This document shows, piece after piece, positions 1-4,412 of a stretch of DNA of 5,525 nucleotides. Each line of letters opens with the position of its first letter. Position 1 is the stretch's first letter. The translations under genes and the position numbers were made by a program. Below the pieces are notes generated by a model. The model searched no databases. It had not been told where the DNA came from and saw nothing but the letters and a program-made list of their open reading frames with translations. The DNA is from an uncultured Coriobacteriaceae bacterium (GTDB lineage: Bacteria > Actinomycetota > Coriobacteriia > Coriobacteriales > Eggerthellaceae), in NCBI GenBank assembly GCA_902796815.1, contig CADBQL010000410.1, positions 1 to 5,525 on the forward strand, given 5' to 3'.

Positions 1-321
1 GTCAAACGAACGCCCGTTGTCAATATGCAAGAAAGCTACAAGCGAAATTGCAATGCCCGTCGCCCATTTGATCGCAAGGTGTCGCTTCTTGCGGTCGCTC
101 GCCGGATATTCGGGATCCGAAATCTGGTCGATGCTCGTAATCACGCTGACCAAAACATGCAGCGCGATAAGGGCAATGCCAGCCCAAATGAGGCTGCTCA
201 TCGTTGCGGGCACAAGCCCAAACATCCACGCATCGCCAAGCGCTGCATGTCCGAGGAAAAACACGACGATAACCGCCGAAATGACGCCGTTCGCAAACCG
301 AATTGTCAGTCGTTTCCGCAT
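1..321 (-). CDS. Small multi-pass membrane protein, N-terminal part, runs off the window
   Basis: An open frame begins at an ATG (321-319) and stays open for 107 codons to the first base of the window, so the C-terminus is missing. An in-frame TGA at 360-358 with no other start codon between fixes this start; a GAGGG just upstream could serve as ribosome binding site. The protein starts with a basic stretch (MRKR) and has about three hydrophobic segments, near residues 12-30, 41-63 and 82-99, with a polar loop containing DPEYPASDRKKRH at 69-81. Histidines fall in each segment (H25, H55, H99). That is reminiscent of haem-b membrane anchors of the succinate dehydrogenase/fumarate reductase type, but no diagnostic motif is visible and this is only a guess. 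Codon use resembles the neighbours. It is separated from tupC by about 510 bp of repeats, so it is probably a separate transcription unit. Real coding: fairly sure. Function: unknown. Confidence 0.75.
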   Translation of the reverse strand, partial: MRKRLTIRFANGVISAVIVVFFLGHAALGDAWMFGLVPATMSSLIWAGIALIALHVLVSVITSIDQISDPEYPASDRKKRHLAIKWATGIAISLVAFLHIDNGRSFD

Positions 322-359
322 GGGCCCTCGCGCATTTCTCGCAGTTACCGTACGTTTTC

Positions 360-368
360 ACCATACCA
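360..368 (-). promoter_or_regulatory. Possible extended -10 promoter for the membrane protein gene
   Basis: On the minus strand this reads TGGTATGGT, an extended -10 (TGn plus TATGGT) about 40 nt upstream of the ATG at 321. I see no good -35 at 16-18 bp; TTGGGT lies 20 bp upstream. A six-base inverted repeat (GTTACC and GGTAAC) brackets the site. This is a weak call from consensus alone. Confidence 0.25.
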
Positions 369-405
369 CAAGGTAACCCACAATGACCCAACCTAGAATA
401 CGAAA

Positions 406-434
406 ATGAGTCGCGCCCCAGGGGCGTGACTCAT
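406..434. repeat. Palindromic repeat, copy 1
   Basis: This 29-bp imperfect palindrome has outer arm ATGAGT (positions 1-6), inner arm GCCCC (10-14), a central A (15), then GGGGC (16-20) and ACTCAT (24-29). Here 7/23 and 9/21 are C-G pairs and 8/22 is G opposite T. Pairing extends one base each side (A405, T435). It lies 85 nt upstream of the membrane protein gene and forms the left border of module A copy 1. Confidence 0.9.
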
Positions 435-557
435 TCGGCAGCTCGTTGCCATCCCACCGCTCGGCGCCCGGGAGAGCACGCGCCGGCTTGGCTTCGCGCT
501 GCTTCGCAGCGCTGCAGAATCGCCGGTCGAGCACCCACCGAGCGCCTCGCTTCGGCA
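435..557 (+). repeat. Module A, copy 1 (structured insert between two palindromes)
   Basis: This 123-bp segment lies exactly between palindromes 1 and 2. Its reverse complement recurs at 4181-4302, also exactly between two palindromes. The core 484-529 (46 bp) is identical in both copies; the flanks are clearly related (for example TCGGCAG at the left edge and CCCACCG near 453). The core holds a perfect hairpin, GCGCTGC (496-502), loop TTC, GCAGCGC (506-512), enclosed by CCGGC/GCCGG pairing and further out by CGCTCGG with CCGAGCG near 540. Reading frames through it are open by composition only. The placement resembles a non-autonomous mobile or REP-like module, but no transposase or target duplication is visible. 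Confidence 0.85.
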
Positions 558-586
558 ATGAGTCGCGCCCCAGGGGCAAAACTCAT
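558..586. repeat. Palindromic repeat, copy 2
   Basis: Outer arms ATGAGT/ACTCAT and inner arms GCCCC/GGGGC are perfect. The internal triplets are CGC opposite AAA, so this copy has a three-base internal loop when read on the plus strand. In a minus-strand RNA two of these positions become U-G wobbles. It separates module A copy 1 from module B. Confidence 0.9.
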
Positions 587-794
587 CGCGCGGCCGGGCG
601 GGTGCCGTCCATCCTGGCTCTGAGCGCCCCCGTAGAACCGCGCGCACAAGAAGGCGGCAATGCCCGCAGGCGCAGAGGAAATCATGTGGGAGAGCCAGAG
701 CGTCGCCTCCAATAGCCGCCTTCATTTGCGCGGTTCGGAGGGGGATTCGAGCGAAGCGCCAGGAGGGGCGATACCCGCCCGGCCGTACCCGAGA
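587..794. repeat. Module B: long imperfect inverted repeat between palindromes 2 and 3
   Basis: About 200 bp fold back on themselves around base 687. Matching blocks are GGCCGGGCGGGT at 592-603 with 773-784, TCCTGGC at 612-618 with 758-764, GAACCGCGC at 635-643 with 728-736, and GAAGGCGGC at 650-658 with 715-723. The coordinate sums of the four pairs (1376, 1376, 1371, 1373) show a single nearly symmetric hairpin. Open frames exist on both strands, but none has a convincing ribosome binding site or recognisable protein. A structured RNA, a miniature inverted-repeat element, or a decayed element are all possible. Confidence 0.8.
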
Positions 795-823
795 ATGAGT
801 CATGCCCCAGGGGCAAAACTCAT
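795..823. repeat. Palindromic repeat, copy 3, just after tupC
   Basis: Perfect outer and inner arms; the internal triplets are CAT opposite AAA. It begins 7 nt beyond the tupC stop codon (833-831) in the direction of transcription. That position suits a terminator or a 3'-end stabilising hairpin, although no U-run follows, so it is not a canonical intrinsic terminator. Confidence 0.9.
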
Positions 824-830
824 AAGCGCA

Positions 831-1544
831 TCAGACTGCCCAATACGAGAGAAACTCGCGTCCAGCTTCGCTTGTTGGATGCGAGAGCACCTGATCGGTC
901 GTACCTTTTTCCACGACACAGCCGGCTGCGAGCATGACGGCATCATGCGAGATGCGACGCGCCTGTGACGGCGCATGCGTGGCCATAATCGTCAGGCAGC
1001 CCGTGCGTTCGCGATAGCGTTCAAGAGTTTCCTCCGCAAGCAGCGTACCGGCGATGTCCATCGATGCGGTCGGCTCGTCAAGCAGCACCACATCGAGGTC
1101 ACGCACGAGCAGGCGCGCAAGCGCCACGCGCTGCGCCTCGCCGCCCGAAAGCCCACTTCCACGCGCATCGGCCATTTCCCACATGCCCACATCTCGCAAA
1201 GCCCGCTCGACGCGCGCTGTGACCTCCGATTTCGAAAGCTTCATGCCGTCGAGCGCGAGCGCCACGTTGCGCGCAACCGAAAACCCGAAGGTATAGCTTT
1301 TCTGAGGCATGTAGCCGACGCGCACGTCATCACGCAAAATGTCGCCTTCAACATCGATTGCCCCACCCGATGCTGGAATGACACCTGACAGCACGCGCAA
1401 CAGCGTTGACTTCCCGCTACCGTTGGGACCAACGAGGGCATACGAGCGACCTGCTTCGAAGCCAAGGTCGTCTATATCGAGCACGACACGCTCGCCGTAG
1501 ACCTTTCGCAATCCTTGCAATTTCACGCAGAAATGCCCGCTCAT
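831..1544 (-). CDS. tupC: Tungstate ABC transporter ATP-binding protein
   Basis: This 237-residue ATPase powers import with TupB and TupA at the cytoplasmic face of the membrane. Visible motifs in order: Walker A GPNGSGKST (39-47), Q-loop glutamine in GYMPQ (Q81), ABC signature LSGGE (132-136), Walker B VVLLDEP (152-158) with catalytic E157, and switch histidine H190 in MATHAP. All the parts needed for hydrolysis are present and the length is normal for a short importer ATPase. The frame is open much further upstream, but the ATG at 1544-1542 is chosen because the next residues begin the ABC fold, GGGAGG lies 9 nt upstream, and the start overlaps the tupB stop (ATGA). This implies translational coupling with tupB. 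The substrate is assigned from TupA; on its own the subunit could equally serve molybdate. Confidence 0.9.
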   Translation of the reverse strand: MSGHFCVKLQGLRKVYGERVVLDIDDLGFEAGRSYALVGPNGSGKSTLLRVLSGVIPASGGAIDVEGDILRDDVRVGYMPQKSYTFGFSVARNVALALDGMKLSKSEVTARVERALRDVGMWEMADARGSGLSGGEAQRVALARLLVRDLDVVLLDEPTASMDIAGTLLAEETLERYRERTGCLTIMATHAPSQARRISHDAVMLAAGCVVEKGTTDQVLSHPTSEAGREFLSYWAV

Positions 1545-2284
1545 CGACCCACGCCTCCCAAACGGCCCCCACGCGTATGGCTCGTTGCGCCTTCCGCTTC
1601 GGGAACGGACGTGCGCTCCTGCAACGTAAGCGCAATTGAGTTGATGACGAACGATACAACAAGCAGAGCCACACCCAGGGCGACGGCGTATTCGAAGTGC
1701 CCCATATTCGTCTCGAGCATGATTGCGGTCGTCATGACGCGCGTCTTGTACTGGACGTTGCCGCCTACGAGCATAACGGCACCCACTTCGCCAATCGAGC
1801 GCCCGAAGGCTACGAACACGATTGAGAGCAGCTGCGAACGACATTCGTAAAGAAGGCACGCTAGTTCTCGACTGCGCGAAAGCCCCATGCCATGAGCCGT
1901 TTCGTGCACGCGCGGGGCAACGCCCGCAATCGCGGTAGCCGAAAGCCCGCACACAATCGGCGTGATGAGCACAACCTGAGCTGTCACCATCGCCTGCAGC
2001 GTATACAGAAGCTTCAACGTACCGAGCGGACCGGAGCGGGACAGGATGAAATACACGATAAGACCTGCCAATACGGGCGGCAGGCCCATGAGCGTGTTCA
2101 ATATGCGCATGAGGAGGCGTTTACCGCGAAAACGGTACAGCCCGACGAGCACGCCGAGTGGCACGCCTATCACAGTCGAGATGGCTGTGGAAAACGCAGC
2201 CATCTGGAGGGTCAAAAGGATAATCTGCGACAGCTCGCTACCCGGCGTGAACATGAGGCTGAAAGCCTTGGCGAGTTCTTCCAT
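1541..2284 (-). CDS. tupB: Tungstate ABC transporter permease
   Basis: This 247-residue ModB/CysT-type permease forms the membrane channel. Five or so hydrophobic segments are visible, near residues 20-45, 61-82, 94-120, 150-176 and 197-222. The cytoplasmic EAA-like loop that docks the ATPase starts at ETAHGMGLSRSREL (128-141) and runs into GRSIGEVGAVMLVGGN (161-176). Sequences such as GLPPVLAGLIVY and SRSGPLGTLKLLYT resemble TupB proteins. The ATG at 2284 is preferred. A GTG at 2326 is also in frame, but it lies inside the palindromic repeat, adds 14 residues rich in repeat-derived sequence (MTHSPQRGTG), and lacks a ribosome binding site. The ATG itself has only a weak AGGG 12 nt upstream. 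The stop overlaps the tupC start. A glycine/arginine-rich tail (about 233-247) follows the last membrane segment. Confidence 0.88.
   Translation of the reverse strand: MEELAKAFSLMFTPGSELSQIILLTLQMAAFSTAISTVIGVPLGVLVGLYRFRGKRLLMRILNTLMGLPPVLAGLIVYFILSRSGPLGTLKLLYTLQAMVTAQVVLITPIVCGLSATAIAGVAPRVHETAHGMGLSRSRELACLLYECRSQLLSIVFVAFGRSIGEVGAVMLVGGNVQYKTRVMTTAIMLETNMGHFEYAVALGVALLVVSFVINSIALTLQERTSVPEAEGATSHTRGGRLGGVGR
1554..1559 (-). promoter_or_regulatory. Ribosome binding site of tupC inside tupB
   Basis: GGGAGG on the minus strand lies 9 nt before the ATG at 1544. It supports that start over the many upstream in-frame codons, which lie within tupB in another frame. Confidence 0.7.
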
Positions 2285-2317
2285 ATTCGCAAAGAGCCCT
2301 GTGCCGCGCTGCGGTGA

Positions 2318-2346
2318 GTGAGTCACGCCCCAGGGGCGAAACTCAC
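2318..2346. repeat. Palindromic repeat, copy 4, next to the tupB start
   Basis: The outer arms are GTGAGT and ACTCAC: the outermost A-T pair of the family is replaced by G-C on both sides, so pairing is kept. Inner arms are perfect; 9/21 pairs. Its edge lies 33 nt upstream of the preferred tupB ATG, and the alternative GTG start (2326-2324) lies within it. Confidence 0.9.
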
Positions 2347-2364
2347 CCGGACGGGCCGTGCCCG

Positions 2365-2393
2365 ATGAGTCGTGCCCCAGAGGCGAAACTCAC
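2365..2393. repeat. Palindromic repeat, copy 5
   Basis: This is the most worn member of the tandem array. The inner right arm is GAGGC instead of GGGGC, and the outer bases are A opposite C. An 18-bp spacer (2347-2364) separates it from copy 4. Confidence 0.85.
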
Positions 2394-2414
2394 CTGGACG
2401 GGCCGTGCCCCAGA

Positions 2415-2443
2415 ATGAGTCACGCCCCAGGGGCGAAACTCAT
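2415..2443. repeat. Palindromic repeat, copy 6
   Basis: Consensus copy with perfect outer and inner arms and a C-G pair at 9/21. The spacer to copy 5 is 21 bp (2394-2414) and is nearly the same as the first spacer: both carry GGACGGGCCGTGCCC. The three palindromes therefore form a tandem array with a unit of about 47-50 bp, inside the tup operon between tupA and tupB. Confidence 0.9.
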
Positions 2444-2538
2444 TGGTGAGCCGCTAACGCATGCTGCCATAATGCAGCACACCCGGCATATGAGGTCGCA
2501 CCGACCACACATACCGAGCACAGAGCACAATCAGGCGT
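2444..2538. other. tupA-tupB intergenic stretch with two small hairpins
   Basis: Between the tupA stop and the palindrome array there are two short inverted repeats: GGTCG/CGACC (2494-2506, loop of 3) and TGCTGC/GCAGCA (2462-2479, loop of 6). Neither is followed by a U-run on the minus strand, so neither is a clear terminator. They could protect the 3' end of a processed tupA message. No gene is visible here. Confidence 0.35.
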
Positions 2539-3534
2539 TTATTTCTCGAGCAGGGTGAACAGCGGCTCACCGTATTCCTCGACGCCATAGCTCGCGATGA
2601 GCGCGGAAGCCTCGTCGCCAGTCATCCACTCGATGAAAGCGTTAGCGCCATCGATGTTGGTATCAGGCCATTTCTCAGGATTGACGGCAATCATCGTGTA
2701 GGTGTTCTTCATGTCATCAGATTCGCCGAGCAGGATCTCGAGCGATTCCTTTGCATCGTTCGAAAGGAACGTACCCTTATCCGAAAGCGTATAAGCCTGA
2801 CGCTCGGCAGCTTGGGTCAGGGTCGCGCCCATGCCGGAACCCGCGTTGATGTACCAATCCTGACCGTTCGGGTCAACGCCGGCAGCCTCCCAAATCTGAA
2901 GCTCCTTCTTGTTCGTGCCCGAATCGTCGCCGCGCGAGACGAACGGTGCCTTAGCATCGGCGATAGCTTTGAACGCATCAGCAGCGGTCGTGCAGTTCTT
3001 CACGCCAGCCGGATCGTCCTTTGGACCGACGATGACGAAATAGTTGTACATAAACGGGACGCGCTCGACACCATAACCTGCATCAACGAACTCTTCCTCG
3101 CTTGCCTTGGCGTGCACGAGCAACGCATCAGCGTCCCCCTTCTCGCCCTTCTCGATAGCAGCGCCAGTACCAGCGGAGGTGACCTCCATCTTATAGCCAG
3201 TAGCCGCTTCGAAGAACGGCTGCAGGTACGGCAGCAGGCCGGAATCGTTCACTGACGTAGTCGTCGAAATGCGAATGACAGCATTTTCGGGCGCCGGCGC
3301 TGCTTCAGAGGAAGCGGCCTCGGCAGAGGCAGCCTCTGCGGAAGCAGCCTCGGATGATGCGGCGGCCTCGGCGGAGGCAGACGCCTCAGAAGATGCAGCG
3401 GCCTCAGACGATGCAGCTTCTGAAGAAGCGCTTGCCGCACTACCCGAACCGCTTGAACATGCGGTAAGGCACAAAGCGAACAGCGCTGCAAAAACTATCG
3501 CGAATAGTGCTTTGGTTCTGCTGGACTTTTCCAT
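2539..3534 (-). CDS. tupA: Tungstate ABC transporter substrate-binding lipoprotein
   Basis: This 331-residue lipoprotein binds the oxyanion outside the membrane and delivers it to TupB. A basic N-terminus and hydrophobic stretch (9-23) end in the lipobox LTAC with lipidated C26. Residues 27-83 are an unusually long Ala/Ser/Glu linker. The binding domain (84-331) carries TupA hallmarks: RISTTTS (88-94) with NDSGLL, TSAGTG (119-124), GDADALLVHA (133-142), SRGDDSGT (200-207), GSGMGATL (242-249) and AYTLSDKGTF (257-266). The TTTS and RGDDSGT motifs separate it from ModA and WtpA, so tungstate is the expected ligand, though molybdate cannot be excluded. The ATG at 3534 is supported by GGAAGG 6 nt upstream. 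It is first in the operon; a 250-bp gap with palindromes precedes tupB. Confidence 0.93.
   Translation of the reverse strand: MEKSSRTKALFAIVFAALFALCLTACSSGSGSAASASSEAASSEAAASSEASASAEAAASSEAASAEAASAEAASSEAAPAPENAVIRISTTTSVNDSGLLPYLQPFFEAATGYKMEVTSAGTGAAIEKGEKGDADALLVHAKASEEEFVDAGYGVERVPFMYNYFVIVGPKDDPAGVKNCTTAADAFKAIADAKAPFVSRGDDSGTNKKELQIWEAAGVDPNGQDWYINAGSGMGATLTQAAERQAYTLSDKGTFLSNDAKESLEILLGESDDMKNTYTMIAVNPEKWPDTNIDGANAFIEWMTGDEASALIASYGVEEYGEPLFTLLEK
3286..3456 (-). repeat. Coding low-complexity repeat: Ala/Ser/Glu linker of TupA
   Basis: Codons for residues 27-83 repeat short Ala-Ser-Glu-Ala patterns (units such as SSEAA and SAEAA). The linker would hold the binding domain away from the lipid anchor through a thick cell envelope. 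Slippage or recombination between the near-repeated codons could change its length. Confidence 0.8.
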
Positions 3535-3601
3535 GGTTCCCCTTCCATCATTAACCCCAAAAGAAATGCCGAAACGACGTGACCCTAGCGCCGATACGAC
3601 A

Positions 3602-3630
3602 GCTATAGCCTACTTCATCACGTTTCGTAA
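3602..3630 (-). promoter_or_regulatory. Candidate tupA promoter
   Basis: On the minus strand, TATAGC (-10, 3607-3602) follows TTACGA (-35, 3630-3625) with a 17-bp spacer. It lies in an AT-richer stretch about 70 nt upstream of the tupA start. The -35 matches the consensus at only three of six bases, so this is tentative. Confidence 0.35.
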
Positions 3631-3633
3631 TGA
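3615..3633. promoter_or_regulatory. Palindrome overlapping the tupA -35: possible operator
   Basis: TCATCACG (3615-3622), spacer TTT, CGTAATGA (3626-3633): seven of eight positions are inverted matches. It overlaps the candidate -35, so a bound repressor would block transcription. It does not resemble the known ModE site, and no regulator gene is in the window. Confidence 0.35.
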
Positions 3634-3667
3634 TTCGTCACTTCGGAGAACACATGCAAACAAAACA

Positions 3668-3683
3668 ATGGGTCGCGCCCCAG
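3668..3683. repeat. Left-half remnant of the palindromic repeat
   Basis: ATGGGTCGCGCCCCAG matches the left half of the family up to its centre with one change (G for A in the outer arm). The right half is absent here. A right-half-like string occurs at 3810-3825. Confidence 0.5.
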
Positions 3684-3809
3684 ACCAGACGTGCGCCCCC
3701 GCCCATCACGCGCCCATTTATCCCATATTTCCAAACGGAGATAAAGAGCGCGACCATTGTGAGGGCTTCGGTTGCGCCGCGCACGAAACAAGTAGCATAT
3801 TTAGTATAC

Positions 3810-3825
3810 GAGGGCAAAACTCGTT
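3810..3825. repeat. Right-half-like remnant of the palindromic repeat
   Basis: GAGGGCAAAACTCGTT resembles the right half (GGGGCAAAACTCAT) of copies 2 and 3. The 126 bp between this and the left remnant at 3668-3683 hold no convincing gene. An insertion into an old copy, or two independent decayed copies, would both explain it. Confidence 0.4.
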
Positions 3826-3845
3826 AGGGAAAAAAGTACGGCCCA

Positions 3846-3880
3846 CAAGCGAGTTGCTCCCCAGAAACGAGACTCGCTTG
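3846..3880 (-). repeat. Diverged palindromic repeat, copy 7, with possible terminator role
   Basis: The 29-bp layout is kept at 3849-3877 (CCCCAG at the centre, CGAGACTC on the right), but the outer arms are GCGAGT/ACTCGC, a paired change from AT to GC, and the stem extends to nine perfect pairs (CAAGCGAGT with ACTCGCTTG). The inner arms read CCC opposite AAA on the plus strand, which become three U-G wobbles in a minus-strand RNA. A run of six T on the minus strand (3835-3830) starts 10 nt past the stem. That is too far for a textbook intrinsic terminator, but it is the only U-run near a hairpin downstream of the redox genes. Confidence 0.6.
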
Positions 3881-3908
3881 CGAATGTCGCTGCCTGTTTT
3901 AATGCCGT

Positions 3909-4020
3909 GGCGCGATACGGCGCAAGTGCAGGCCGGAGCGGCGGGATACCCGCCAAGTGTGTGGGAATGTGCTCGCGGAGGTGCGGTTTTTCCACACACT
4001 TGCGGCGTATTCCGCCATGG
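3909..4020. repeat. Tandem repeat module C, unit 1
   Basis: This is the first of two direct copies with a period of exactly 124 bp. It contains CAAGTGCAGGCCGGAGCGGC, the perfect palindrome GGCGGG-ATA-CCCGCC, and a hairpin AAGTGTGTGG (3955-3964) with CCACACACTT (3992-4001). It ends at CCATGG. The loop of the hairpin differs most from unit 2 while the stems are identical. Frames are open through it on both strands, which looks like a composition effect. Confidence 0.85.
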
Positions 4021-4032
4021 GAGCGGGGCCGC

Positions 4033-4144
4033 GGCGCGATAGGGCGCAAGTGCAGGCCGGAGCGGCGGGATACCCGCCAAGTGTGTGGGAATGTGTGCGC
4101 GCGGGTACGGCATTTCCACACACTTGCGGCGTATTTGGCCATGG
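4033..4144. repeat. Tandem repeat module C, unit 2
   Basis: Second copy, with the first roughly 60 bases almost identical to unit 1, a variable 20-base loop, then the same CCACACACTTGCGGCGTATT block (hairpin arms 4079-4088 and 4116-4125) and the closing CCATGG. A 12-bp joint (4021-4032) links the units. It ends 7 bp before palindrome copy 8. Confidence 0.85.
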
Positions 4145-4151
4145 GCTATTT

Positions 4152-4180
4152 ATGAGTCACGCCCCAGGGGCGAGACTCAT
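4152..4180. repeat. Palindromic repeat, copy 8
   Basis: Close to a perfect palindrome: only 8/22 (A opposite A) fails inside the arms, and flanking T4151/A4181 extend the stem. It forms the left border of module A copy 2. Confidence 0.92.
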
Positions 4181-4302
4181 AAGCAAAGCGGGCGCCCGGT
4201 GAGCGCGCGACCGGCGATTCTGCAGCGCTGCGAAGCAGCGCGAAGCCAAGCCGACGCGGGCCCTCCCGGGCGCCCGCGGTGGGACAGCAGCCAATCTGCC
4301 GA
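4181..4302 (-). repeat. Module A, copy 2, inverted relative to copy 1
   Basis: The reverse complement of this 122-bp segment aligns end to end with 435-557. The core 4208-4253 is an exact inverted match to 484-529. The arms outside the core form a 12-bp perfect pairing (GCGGGCGCCCGG with CCGGGCGCCCGC when read on the minus strand), longer than in copy 1. The bordering palindromes keep the same orientation as everywhere else in the window, so only the insert is flipped. Confidence 0.85.
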
Positions 4303-4331
4303 ATGAGTCATGCCCCAGGGGCGAGACTCAT
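4303..4331. repeat. Palindromic repeat, copy 9
   Basis: Consensus arms, with C-G at 7/23 and T opposite G at 9/21. It is the right border of module A copy 2 and lies 17 bp from copy 10. Confidence 0.92.
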
Positions 4332-4348
4332 CGGGCCCGGCATCTGGG

Positions 4349-4377
4349 ATGAGCCATGCCCCAGGGGCGAGACTCAT
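4349..4377. repeat. Palindromic repeat, copy 10
   Basis: One change in the left outer arm (ATGAGC), which is a C-A mismatch on the plus strand and a U-G wobble on the minus strand. The spacer to copy 9 (GGGCCCGGCATCTGG) is similar in content to the spacers of the tup array. Confidence 0.88.
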
Positions 4378-4384
4378 CCCCCAC

Positions 4385-4401
4385 CCAGGGGCACGACTCA
4401 T
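4385..4401. repeat. Truncated palindromic repeat, copy 11
   Basis: Only the centre and right half remain (CCAGGGGCACGACTCAT); the left half is missing where it meets copy 10. It lies 11 nt beyond the stop codon of the oxidoreductase gene. A small hairpin, ATTGC/GCAAT with a 3-base loop (4400-4412), abuts the stop codon. No U-run follows. Confidence 0.7.
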
Positions 4402-4412
4402 TGCCAAGCAAT

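Noticed and set aside
393..803. Long open frames on both strands through the repeat region
   Set aside because: Several overlapping frames are open at once, they run through palindromes and inverted repeats, give peptides made of repeat translations, and lack ribosome binding sites.
795..823. Classical intrinsic terminator after tupC
   Set aside because: A strong hairpin is present at the right place but no U-run follows on the minus strand, so it is listed as a repeat with a possible 3'-end role only.
2318..2443. CRISPR-like array (three 29-bp repeats with 18-21 bp spacers)
   Set aside because: The spacers are nearly identical to each other and too short, the repeats are near-complete palindromes found singly elsewhere, and no cas gene is seen.
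2285..2446. Molybdenum/tungsten cofactor riboswitch
   Set aside because: The structure is explained by three simple palindromes that also occur away from metal genes; no multi-helix aptamer features are visible.
3638..3757. Short minus-strand frame starting MVALFISVWKYGINGRV (39 codons)
   Set aside because: It looks slightly like a membrane segment, but there is no ribosome binding site, it reads through a palindrome remnant, and it ends in the tupA promoter region. A decayed gene fragment is possible but not supportable.
3269..4042. Plus-strand 257-codon frame beginning with Ala/Glu-rich sequence
   Set aside because: Its start is the antisense of the TupA linker and the rest crosses the promoter and repeats; no family resemblance.
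3718..4142. Overlapping frames with a repeated peptide (FPHTWRVSRRSGLHL) on the minus strand
   Set aside because: The peptide repeat simply follows the 124-bp DNA repeat. Several frames are open at once and the DNA keeps its stems better than any one protein.
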